Shown: piece by piece, positions 54,389-64,000 of the stretch
How the letters are laid out: each line of letters begins with the position of its first letter
Numbering within the stretch: the stretch's first letter is position 1
The notes under the pieces: model-generated
The model's input: only the letters and a program-made list of their open reading frames with translations
Database searches by the model: none
Told to the model about the DNA's origin: nothing
Made by a program: the position numbers and the translations under genes
Assembly: GCA_024195265.1 (NCBI GenBank)
Contig: JAJLRJ010000002.1
Coordinates: 52,035,043-52,099,042 of the forward strand
Source: Dendrophyllia cribrosa
Taxonomy: Eukaryota > Cnidaria > Anthozoa > Scleractinia > Dendrophylliidae
Length of the DNA stretch: 64,000 nt
Direction: 5' to 3'

Positions 54389-54659
54389 TGACGGTCGAGG
54401 CCGTCTTGTAAATGGGAGAAAAGATAAAACGAGATGTTCAATATATAAAAGATAAAAAATCTAAAGGAAGGAGAGAATTTTGGCCTCCTCGCGAATTTGG
54501 AGGGGGGGGGGGGGTAAATTTTTTACACAAGAATTGGGAAGGAGGGGGGGGGGTATAAATTTTACTTCAACATATTTTGGGGGGTTCAGTTTTGAAACAC
54601 TGCACTTTTTTAAAAACCACCGCCCCCCCCTGGGACGTAATAAACGATCGGTCCCCTAG

Positions 54660-55241
54660 TGTTGTTGAATAGGATTTTTATTTTTGAACTTTCTCTGACC
54701 AGAGGGTCAGTGGTGCTAGACAACAATCACTGGCAAATTGGAACATTGCTTCCAGTTTTCCTGTTGCAATGTCGGATCACATAGTTTATGCAAGTATCGG
54801 GGGATTTTATTCAGTTTTCAATCAACATTGCATGGGTGGGAGAGGGAGGGACAGGCTTAGAAACAGGCAGTGTTCCAAAATATTGTCAGTGATTGTGTTC
54901 CTATGTCATCACATTGTGTTTTTAACATGTATTTTTCCATTTGCATGACTTCACCATTATGTTGCTAGTGTGAACCAGGCTACATTCTACATTTTGCTCA
55001 CTACCTCAATTATCATTGGCTAGGGCACACAGCTAGTTCTCAATGGCCTTAAATAGTGGCATCGAATCTTCAGAAGTTAGATTTGTTCATGCAGATGTGT
55101 CAGCATATCTCTAGACAGTCAGATTTACATGCATAAGTGACTTCGTGCAAGTATGCTCTCTGCATTGATAACTCTTGCTCAGTGTCATGCAATAATGATA
55201 TTGTTACATAGCAGAGGCAAACAAGTAAAGGGAAAATACAT
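54660..55241. other. Non-coding stretch
   Basis: AT-rich, no gene seen. Confidence 0.4.
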
Positions 55242-55378
55242 GTATATGTTGTGGTGCAATTTTGTGATCAAATTTTATTTTCCTTTGTTTAAAACTCATT
55301 ATCATACATTTTCATAGAACCCAAAAACAAAGGAAAATAAAATTTACACCAAGGACAAAATTGCACCACAACATATAC
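55242..55378. mobile_element. 137-bp foldback MITE
   Basis: GTATATGTTGTGGTGCAATT and its complement at the two ends are perfect over 23 bp; inner arms (AAATTTTATTTTCCTTTG and complement) also pair. Confidence 0.85.
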
Positions 55379-55379
55379 A

Positions 55380-55554
55380 CCTTATTCTAAAATGGCAGCC
55401 ATTTTATTATTCTTTTAAATCCATGCAAATTAGCCCTCTTGGCCTCATCAACATGTGCAAAATACAAAATATTTTTTGAGCGAAAGTGAGGCCAAGAGGG
55501 CTAATTAACATGCCTATAAAAGAATCATAAATTTGCCGCCATTTTGGAATAAGG
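55380..55554. mobile_element. 175-bp foldback MITE
   Basis: CCTTATTCTAAAATGGCAGC and GCCGCCATTTTGGAATAAGG ends; inner arms AATTAGCCCTCTTGGCCTCA and complement are perfect. Lies 1 bp after the previous MITE. Confidence 0.85.
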
Positions 55555-55555
55555 C

Positions 55556-56422
55556 ATATAGACTGAACTGACCTCTTGTTTTTTTTTTCCTTGAGATTCT
55601 GCACAGTTCTTTCATTCTTTTGTCATTTAAATTATTATATTTGAGGTCACATGTTGTGCAATTTGTCTATTTTTTTCTTCTCACCAACATGAACTAAAAG
55701 AGTTTAGAACTAAGCAGTCCCTTAAGTTCAAAGTTTTTCAATTGTGCATTTATTCTTATACATGTAGTTCTCTTGAATAAAATATGTATTCATTATTTTG
55801 TTTGCTGTAGTTGAGAGAAAATAACATGAATACAAAATATTTCTTGGTGATAATTTGTACTAAAAGTAGAACATACACCTGTATGCTAGTGTGAACAACT
55901 TATTAAACTTTACTAATTTTTACAACATTATAGTATATATAAGTAGCATTGCTAATAAATGTACAAAATGCAATATTGTTTTTACTATTTCCTTGCTGGA
56001 TAAGAAATTTATTCAATTTGGCAGGGTGGCAGGCTTAATTTCAAAGTTATGGCTTCTTTGATAGCCAAACATGGCACTGGTTCTACTGTTTCCATTTTGT
56101 TCATCTACTTAAGATGACTAGTGAAGCCTTGAGATTTATATTATATTTACTCGTGTAAATATCAACATTGCAGTGGCCAAGTGGATGAAGTCACAGATAT
56201 AATCTTATAAACAGAACTGGGGAAGAACAGGTGATCCCACATATATTTTTGAACTAAGATATTTCCATCCAAGTACGTGCAGTAAATACTTTGTCAAACT
56301 AACTGGCTGACCTGTGAAACCTGCGTTAATCCAGTACCACAAAGGAAACCCTGGAGGTTGCCAACATACAATAAAATATTTATTTCTAAAATGGTAACAT
56401 TTGAGCACTTTTTAACATTTAA
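55556..56422. other. Non-coding stretch
   Basis: AT-rich, no supported gene. Confidence 0.4.
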
Positions 56423-56660
56423 GGTAGTTGAACACAGTCTGTTCAGTAGGGTAATGTCACCAATCAAGCTGGATGCTCTGCAAGCACAGCAATCTGGATA
56501 ACAAATGAAGAATATGATCTTGGTTTAAAAATTCTTACAGACATTGACATGAGAATTGTTCTGACTTTGTTGGAGACAAATGACTAGAATTTGTGACAAT
56601 AAATGGCTGCCATGGCAAAATAATACCCCCCAGAAATCTATGAGACTGTGTTCAGCCACC
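56423..56660. mobile_element. 238-bp MITE, TTAA target
   Basis: TTAA at 56419-56422 and 56661-56664; ends GGTAGTTGAACACAGTCT and AGACTGTGTTCAGCCACC are inverted complements with two mismatches. Kolobok/piggyBac-type size and target. Confidence 0.85.
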
Positions 56661-56664
56661 TTAA

Positions 56665-57179
56665 GGCATACAAGGGTCTGGAAGTTGTGCCAGTGGCCGG
56701 TGAATTCGTTGCCGGATACTGGTCTGATTTCATGCAGGGAGAAAAGCACAACCAGCACAAGTTATGGATGCATATTCTCTGCGATTAATCCGCAAGCGAT
56801 GTAATCAGAGAGGATGGCATGTTGGGTCTTGATCGTCTTCTATTCCAGCTGGTGGCTGGTCAAAAGATTAATATTCTTCATCTGCTCTGAACCATTCATT
56901 CCAAGTCCACTGTAATAGAATGGAAGGTCTGTTGACATCCGTTTTGAAAACTCCCTAAAATTTGGCCAAATGAAAAATAAATAAGTTTACTTCATGTTCT
57001 TGCACTGCTGTAAGTTTACTGTAATTTTTTTTTCTTTACCGTATTTATCAAACCAGTCAAGACATGATAATTCTCACTAAAAATAAAATTGTATATTTCA
57101 CTTTTTAACATAGTCAACACGAACTAATGATTTAATTACTTTTACAAGTAATTAGTATTTTAAACACCAGAGCAGCCCA
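56665..57179. other. Non-coding stretch
   Basis: No gene supported. Confidence 0.4.
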
Positions 57180-58140
57180 TGCAAAAGAAAGCCTGGAATT
57201 CCGCGGAATTCCGCGGAAAAATTCCGCGCTTTCCTGGCTTTTTTACACATAAGGAATTTCCAGGAAAGCGCGGACCATCCTGGCTTTCCGCGCTTTCCAG
57301 GATACCTCGGTTTCCTGTAAAGCGCGGAAAGCCAGGACAGTCCGCGCTTTCCTGGAAATTCCTTATGTGCAAAAAAGCCAGGAAAGCGCGGATCCGTGCT
57401 TTCCAGGAAACCAAGGAATCCTGGAAAGGGCACATAGGGAAAAGTAAACATAGGGAAAAGCCAGGAAAGCGCGGATCGTCCTGGCTTTCCGCACTTTCCA
57501 GGAAACCAAGGAATCCTTGAAAGCGCGGAAAGCTAAGACGGTCCGCGCTTTCCTCGAAAATCCCTATGTGCAAAAAAGCCAGGAAAGCGCGGATCCATGC
57601 TTTCCAGGAAACCAAGGAATCCTGGAAAGGGCACATAGGGAAAAGTGCACATAGGGAAAAGCCAGGAAAGCGCGGACCGTCCTGGCTTTCCGCACTTTCC
57701 AGGAAACCAAGGAATCCTCGAAAGTGTGGAAAGCCAGGACGGTCCGTGCTTTCCTGGCTTTTCCGCATGTGCAAAATAACCAGGAAAGCGTGGACCGTCC
57801 TCAGGCTTTCAGCGCTTACATGTACCAGGAATCCTTGGATATTTCCTGGAAAGCCCTGAAAGCCAGAATGACCACACTTTCCTGGCTTTTCCCTATATGC
57901 AAAAAAGCTAGGAAAGTGCAGAATGACACCCAGCTTTCCAGTAAAGCACCAATTAAAGCCCGGAAAGCCAGGAATAAATATTCTGTCCTTTCCCAGCTTT
58001 TCCTGATTTGCAAAAGGTCAGGAAAGCATAGAATGATTCCCACCTTTCCAGGCATTCCTACTATATTATTACACATTAACAGTACACATACACCCGGAAA
58101 TTCTAGAAAGTACAAAAAGCTTAGAATTAAACTATTATAC
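57180..58140 (+). repeat. Satellite of about 200-bp units with internal palindromes
   Basis: Unit landmarks recur 200 bp apart: GCCAGGAAAGCGCGGATCC at about 57,380 and 57,580; GGAAAAGCCAGGAAAGCGCGG at about 57,458 and 57,658. Within each unit CAGGAAAGCGCGGA and its complement TCCGCGCTTTCCTGG alternate, so long hairpins can form. Units decay towards 58,140. Long frames on both strands (Lys/Arg/Ala or Phe/Pro/Gly-rich) follow from the repeat. Confidence 0.85.
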
Positions 58141-58144
58141 TAAA

Positions 58145-59813
58145 GCTTTCAAGGCTTTCACAAAAAGATTACGGTAATTATTGGAATGAATTATTTTGGA
58201 CTTTGCCTGCAATTGCACCTAAAAATGATATATAATATTAATTAGTAAGTGATAAATAATATTAAAAGATTCTGATTTTTAGGGTTTTACAGAAATCCCA
58301 AATTTCTGGCCTGCAACAGGATTATATCCTTAACTGCTACATGGTTGCAATGCAGAACGAAAGCCAACAATAACACATTCTTGTCAATTAACTGAATACA
58401 TGTATATCAGTCATACATATAACAAGTTATGAGCATAATACAGCTATGTTTAAATCAATTAAATACGAGGAAAGTTTATGGTAAAATTCAAGTACCTTTT
58501 TATTGGTTTTTAGTGTCAAATTTATTTCATGAATAAATTTATGAAGATCATGATTTCAGGTACTGACAAGAAAATTTTCCAGAAGATGAATTACACTGAG
58601 ACGATTCACAACACATTTTGTAGTGAAGAAAAGACAACATGCTGTTTGTTGCATCTATAAGCAAAAACGTGTGACATGAAAACATGACTGTGACATAGGT
58701 TTTTTAGTGTGGTGTGGTGTGGTGTGACTGTGACATAATTTATCAGAATACCTGCATGCAGCTCTTAACAACCTCCAATTTCATTGGACCTGGGTACATG
58801 TATCACGCAGCTCTATTGTTTTCAGGGCTATGGTTCATTGTTGTGTTGTTTGTTCTATTGTTTTCTCAGAAAATCAGAGACGAACTTGTGAGAGCTGCAT
58901 ACTGCCCTTATTAATGCATTAGGTGAACCTACAATCTCACCTGACTTGATCTAGATCAGAAATGAGTTTGGCAAACAGGCATGCTTTGCAATGAGTTGAA
59001 GTTGTTTCTGCACTGAAAGTGTTTATCCATTAAGCCACCTTTCTGTCTTCTTTTCTTTCAAATTTAAGTAATAACTCACTTTGAATGCAAAAGGCCTCAT
59101 ATTATAAAGAGGCTAAGTCACACATATTTTTTTAACAATCATGGCATGTTTTATACCAAAATGGAAAGGTCATATGTTTTCACATGATTGTTTATGCTCG
59201 AAGCAATACTGTACATCCATCCATTCATTTCCTGAAGCTTGAATTATTCTTTGAATGTAGAAGTATAACAAGCAATTCTCTTAACTTACAAATCATTTCC
59301 TTTAATTTATGTGTATAATTGTTTTAATCATTTTTTCATTAATTTTGATTCAGTTTTGATTGATTTAAGTAATAACTAACTGATTGTTTTATAATGATGT
59401 TCATTATCTGCTGCTTCAAAAATAATCAAGCATTCTTGGGACTGAAAGGATGACTAATATGTTTACTCGCTCTAATAAAACCTGAAGTGTCTTGAGTTGA
59501 TGCATGATCTGTTCAGTCTGATCATCACACTCGTTGATTGAAGAACCAGAATATGTACAGCTGCCAACGGCAAGCTGACTTGGCAACAGCCCAGCAAGAC
59601 ATCTTTGCTCTTTAAATTTTCATGCCTGTTTACACATAAAATTAATTACTTTCAAATAAACATACCAAGGCAATTAATAACATTGTGCTTGCAAAAAGAA
59701 AAATTAAGATTCGAAACAAAGCACAGTGTCCACTTTAATGGGAGGACTAGCTGGAAAATCAAATATTAATAATTAAATGACTTTTTAAGAGACTGAGTCT
59801 GACTGTTTTATTA
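58145..59813. other. Non-coding stretch
   Basis: AT-rich unique-looking DNA; a short GTGTG run near 58,708-58,728. No gene. Confidence 0.4.
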
Positions 59814-60165
59814 CAGCCATGCTCCGTCACGCGTGACCAGTATTTTTGAAAATTTGAATGGATTTTTCAAGTTTACGCGTCGGTTTTGTAAATTCATTCC
59901 GGGATTCGGAATTCCCGTTAGAATTTTACCGCATTTTCGGAAACAAAGAGCAACAAAATATCATTTCATTTGAAATGTTACATATCCGAACAATATTTGT
60001 TTTTTTATACGCGTAGCGAAGTTATTTTTCCGTTAACTCGTGACTTTCAAAGTGTTTTCCAGAAAGATCTTCAAGGTTTCATTCAAATCTCGGACGTTAC
60101 AAAGAAATATTCAAATGTTCATTTCAGTCTTGTGATTACTGGTCACGCGTGACGGAGCATGGCTG
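59814..60165. mobile_element. 352-bp MITE, TA target, 29-bp perfect TIR
   Basis: TA at 59812-59813 and 60166-60167. Ends CAGCCATGCTCCGTCACGCG and CGCGTGACGGAGCATGGCTG, perfect inverted complements over 29 bp. Tc1/mariner-type by target. A single 60-codon frame inside is not convincing. Confidence 0.9.
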
Positions 60166-60169
60166 TAAT

Positions 60170-60989
60170 GTGCATCCGATCTGAAAATGTTATTAGTTTA
60201 TACTACATGTACATTGGAACAGTAAAATGTATCTTTGTTAGAGATTAATTTCAAATTTAAAACTAAAAGTAGAACACAAGAACTCACCACTTGTAAAGCA
60301 AAAAATTGTAAGTTTGTTGCATGGTGCCTGCGACCATTATTTAGACTCTGTCAAGTTCACTTGCACCCAAAACAAATGAATTAGCTTTTAACATGGAGCT
60401 CAATGTTCTATGCAGCAAATACTTCAACATTCCCTGTAGCAAGATTGTGTATTTATCACAAATGAAATATGCGATGTTCAAGTGCTTGAGCTTATATATA
60501 GATTTCTACAAACTGGTATCTCGCCATGCCACTTTAGATGCAAACGCGAACAGTAAGGGTAAGTTTATTAAATGATGCCAGAATGAAACGGATATCCTGA
60601 GGGTTGTCATTAATATGGAAAATTCACCAAAAAGCCTCGTTGGGTTACCTTGTATTTCATGAAACAAGCATCAAAAGCTAACATTTTAAGCTTAAGTTTA
60701 AGCTTATATCTTACTAAAAGGATTATAATTAGCTGGAAATTAAACTTACTGTATATTTTAGAGAGCTCCTTCTGTTTAATTTGTTTATACCTGCAAGTTT
60801 AAAAGTCCGAGGAAGCAAATATCCGTGTTGGAAGATTTGAGAACTCTTGTTTATGGCTTAAAAATGTCAAAGAGACTTACCTTTTAATCGTAAGTGAAGT
60901 TTGAGTCAAAGAACGGTGGAAAGATTATTGTCCAAACGATCCTCTCAACGCAGGAAAATCAGAATATTTTTTCCTCGACTCACACTGTA
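60170..60989. other. Non-coding stretch
   Basis: AT-rich, nothing recognised. Confidence 0.4.
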
Positions 60990-61413
60990 CGCGTCAGCTG
61001 CATCTTGGTTGTGATTGGTTAAAGAAAAATGGCAGCCGGCGGAAAGCGCGGGAAACTGGCTGTCTCGGGTCCAGTCATTTCTCGTCCGGGCGCCCGGGGC
61101 GGCCATTTTGTTTGGTAAATGTGACAGGATGCGAGGATCAGTGAGCTTACAGAAAATGTAAAACGGATCTTTCGGGGATCATGTACATTTTTTATTCATC
61201 TGATCATTACATAGAGTGGTATCTGCCTTTAAAAAAACTGAGGGAAAAACATGAAGGAGAAAAAAATCGCTTCTGACGATGAGCCGAGCATGCGGAGCGA
61301 ACATAATTTTGAATGTGAATCTGTGTGAATGAACCTGTGGGCTTTTGTCCGTATTCCTGGGGGATCGGCTGATCAAGACAATAATGATAACTCGAAAAAC
61401 TCCAAGTTTAATA
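60990..61413 (+). promoter_or_regulatory. Candidate CpG-rich promoter and 5' exon of a host gene
   Basis: A GC-rich patch with an E2F-like GCGCGGGAAA (61,045), a YY1-like GGCGGCCATTTTG (61,099) and ATTGG near 61,015 stands out from AT-rich surroundings. AATAG|GTGAGTAT at about 61,412 is a strong splice donor. Short ATG frames in between end early, so an untranslated first exon is possible; the rest of the gene would lie beyond or be undetected. Confidence 0.3.
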
Positions 61414-62876
61414 GGTGAGTATTTTAAATAACTTAGCTTAGCTTACATTTTTTGCATTTTGTTGAATTTTATTTTTTTCAACGGTTTTGTTTCTCGTTTT
61501 TTCTTTTCCTACAATTTATTAATTTTTGCTCAAGTAATGAAGTTAATCTGAAAGCTTTGCTTTCCTCAACAATTATTCATGTGTTTTGCATTTAACTTGC
61601 ATTCGATTATTTGGATGTCGGCCATTCCGTGATGAAAAACGTTTCAGAATATTATTCAATACAGCATGATTTAATATGCATCAGTCAAATCCAAGAGCGC
61701 CCAAGGGGAATGGACCCGCTTAGATTTAACTAATACATTACAGTACTGGGTCAAAAGAAACCCAAATTTCCCTTCAAATATCATTTTTCCATTTTTCTAA
61801 TCAAAACTGTTTCTGTCACTCCCATGCAGGAATAAAATGTGTCAATGAGATCAACACATAAAAAAAACTACAACACAGCAAAAGTTTTACATAAATAAAC
61901 CATCCAAACAACCTCTTCCCGTGCCCTGGAGCAAAGAGAGAGAGACCCTGGTCCGGTCTAGTCATGTGTCTCTTGGTTTATGCTGTGAAAATGTGTGAAT
62001 CCTTTTACCATGTATGTCCGGAAATGGTTCATTCAAACATAAGTGAATGAACATGCGCAAGCATAACATTGTTGCCATTCAATAATTTTCTAAGCATATA
62101 ATGAAACAATGAAATGTAAAGAGTCAAATACATTGTAGGCTTTCTTGTATAAATGTTTAAACAACTGGAACAGGTGAATATCAAACAAAACAACACGCCT
62201 CACTCATGAAGAGAAATAGCTATCATTACCTTCTCTACCTCGTTTCCTGATACAGTCGTATAGCCCCTTGAATAAAGCTTGAAGATCGCTTGCTAAACAG
62301 TATGTAGTGATAATTCATCCCATTTCGGAACAATATCATAAATCAAAAGCATTTTCTGCCGAGTGTGAACTTAGTGGCATCAAGTAATGAAATTAAAATT
62401 GGGCTGAATTCTGTGGCAAGTTCAAAATAATATTAGCTTTACTGAAGCAAATCTTCAAGCACCGTGACAATTCATTACCCGTCAATTTACAGACCCTAAA
62501 GCAACTTGCACTCTCAAAATCAGTCAATGTGGATAATTGTTTTAAAAGTCTGCGGATGACCCCTGCTTCACATTTGTTGCGAGCTGACAAACACTTTTGG
62601 ATTTGTTTTTGTTGCCTGATGTACAAGTTTCTATAATATTGTTTCCTCATAATTATCTGATATTATGGTACCGTGAGTGACAGGCACGTGATGGCTATAC
62701 TGGGTTATCTCTAATTCTCTGTAATTGTGTAATCAATTTGGCTTGTTTATATGTAATCAATTTTGGCTTATATATATGTATATAGTAGTATGTATAATTG
62801 GTTTTAAATGTGTCCCCAAATAGTGCCCAGAGGTGCTAGAACGCTTAGACACTTTAATAAAGGTTAATTTATGTTA
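61414..62876. other. Non-coding stretch, perhaps intronic
   Basis: No coding exon recognised. The minus frame at 62,393-62,650 shows no domain. Confidence 0.35.
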
Positions 62877-63157
62877 GAGCAGTTTCAATTGAGTGTCGTA
62901 AAACCAAAACCAAAGTAATTACTCTGACCAATCAGAGCAGTCGTAAACAATCCAATGAACCAATCAGAGCTCGAAGCAATTACATGTCGCGGGCGCCAAG
63001 CGCGGGAAAACGCGTGCGAGCAAGTCACGATTGGTTTTGGTTTTACTTCTGATTGGTCGAGAAAGTGGCGCGAGATTTTTTAGCCAATCACAAAGCGTAG
63101 CAATGCAAAACCAAAGCAATTGTGTAATTACTTTCGATACTCAATTGAAAACTGCTC
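62877..63157. mobile_element. 281-bp MITE with several CCAAT boxes
   Basis: Ends GAGCAGTTTCAATTGAGTGT and the complement of GAGCAGTTTTCAATTGAGTA; TATGTTA on both sides (62870-62876, 63158-63164). Contains at least five CCAAT/ATTGG words, including CCAATCAGAG twice. Confidence 0.85.
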
Positions 63158-63164
63158 TATGTTA

Positions 63165-64000
63165 TCAATGGAATACATGTAAATATTCTCATCAGGTACA
63201 CATCAAATATTTCATAGAACACTTTACAGTTTTGATTTGCAATTTTGCTCAGCTAGACTGTGGACAAAATTCGCACTTTGCCACCCCTACAGCTGTACCT
63301 CGAGTTGTTTATTTGTAATCTCGCAGCCGAGTTTGGGAGACATGTGACAAGACCATACCAGGGTCTCCCTCCCTCCCTCATTCCCTCTCTCTCACTCGCT
63401 CGCTCGATCAATCACTCCAGGGGATGGAAGGAAGAAAGACCCTGGGAATAAAGTTGACCATCCAAACAAAACAAAATGGCTTTAAAACTTGTCTTATCTT
63501 TAATCCTTGAGGAGGTGGATTGTTGCTTTGAATGGATAGTATTCTGTGTTGTAGTGTTATTTTCTAAACATTACCATGTAATCAAATGTACCAATTTTAG
63601 AGTGTTTAATGGTCACCATGTTGGGTCTATTGTTGCAGTTTCAGTTTACATGTATTTAGTATAATAATTATAAGCATGATCACTAATCCTGATACTGTGG
63701 TGATCATCAGTGCTCCAACTGGCCAGCTGCATTATCAAAAAATTTTTGGACTCCTAGTTTTGGAAGATTTTTTAAAATTGTTTAAAAATGTTTATGCTTA
63801 CTTGACCTTCCATCCTGCTTGACACCCTGGCCTTCCTTCTTAATAGTGTAAAATCCACTCTGTTTTTTTTTTTTACAGATCTTGACATCACCGTTCATTA
63901 CAGGCTTGCAGTGCTGTTCAGGACATGGATTTAATCCCACTGGTATTTCTTTACTCAGCACACATTGAGTGAACACCCTCACTACTTACTATACTAATAT
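63165..64000. other. Non-coding end of window
   Basis: No supported gene. A CCAGGGTCTCCC (63,358) / AGACCCTGG (63,436) hairpin with CT-rich loop, and a related AGAGACCCTGG at 61,940, suggest a small dispersed foldback. Confidence 0.4.

Larger units (their letters stand above)
53625..54655. mobile_element. 1.03-kb TIR element with CTA target and G-rich subterminal repeats
   Basis: Ends GGGACCGATCGTTTATTACG / CGTAATAAACGATCGGTCCC are perfect inverted complements and continue as CCCAGGGGGGGGCGGTGGTTTT. CTA flanks both sides (53622-53624, 54656-54658), a 3-bp duplication as in PIF/Harbinger-like elements. Inside both ends, G runs followed by TATAAATTTT or TAAATTTTT occur in the same orientation. 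It carries one minus-strand reading frame. Confidence 0.75.

Noticed and set aside
57152..58143. Large frames of 97-204 codons on both strands
   Set aside because: Translations of the palindromic satellite; mirror-image compositions on the two strands.

Overview
This window looks like nuclear DNA of an anthozoan cnidarian, most likely a stony coral. That is inference from content. It is AT-rich, has few genes, and is packed with families typical of such genomes: Penelope-like and L2/CR1-like retroelements, a DIRS/Ngaro-type tyrosine-recombinase retrotransposon, a tRNA-headed SINE, RecQ-helicase scraps, THAP and P2RX7-like transposon genes, many foldback MITEs, and an intronless rhodopsin-class GPCR. 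No bacterial or viral gene set is present.

Layout. 1-1.15 kb: broken Penelope-like element. 2.9-9.9 kb and 12.5-18.8 kb: two copies (A, B) of a segmental duplication. Each carries an intact intronless gene for the same 547-residue multi-pass membrane protein, a RecQ fragment converging on its 3' end, and a LINE remnant. 19-23 kb: a broken fourth relative split by a SINE, then an intact third gene in the opposite orientation (copy C). 23-27.8 kb: MITEs and G tracts. 27.9-28.8 kb: GPCR. 31-33.2 kb: long degenerate minisatellite. 37.35-41.99 kb: decayed Kolobok-like DNA transposon with a THAP gene at one end and a P2RX7-like gene at the other. 43.9-49.2 kb: near-complete DIRS-like element. 51-52.4 kb: 17-bp minisatellite and foldback elements. 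53.6-54.7 kb: TIR element carrying a secreted-protein reading frame. 57.2-58.1 kb: satellite of about 200-bp units. 59.8-63.2 kb: MITEs in mostly unique DNA.

The strongest candidate for something undescribed is the membrane-protein cluster. I do not recognise the family. All three intact genes have the same compact promoter: a TATA-like box about 22 bp downstream of a GAAAGTGAAA element, the core of an interferon-stimulated response element (IRF site). In copy C a kB-like GGAATTTTCC lies 2 bp upstream, giving a kB+IRF composite. Three intact reading frames survive in DNA otherwise full of broken genes, which suggests selection for an inducible, possibly immune, membrane protein. Immunity is inference; the motifs and reading frames are seen directly.

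Copies A and B act as each other's empty site, so insertion boundaries and target-site duplications of several transposons can be read directly.
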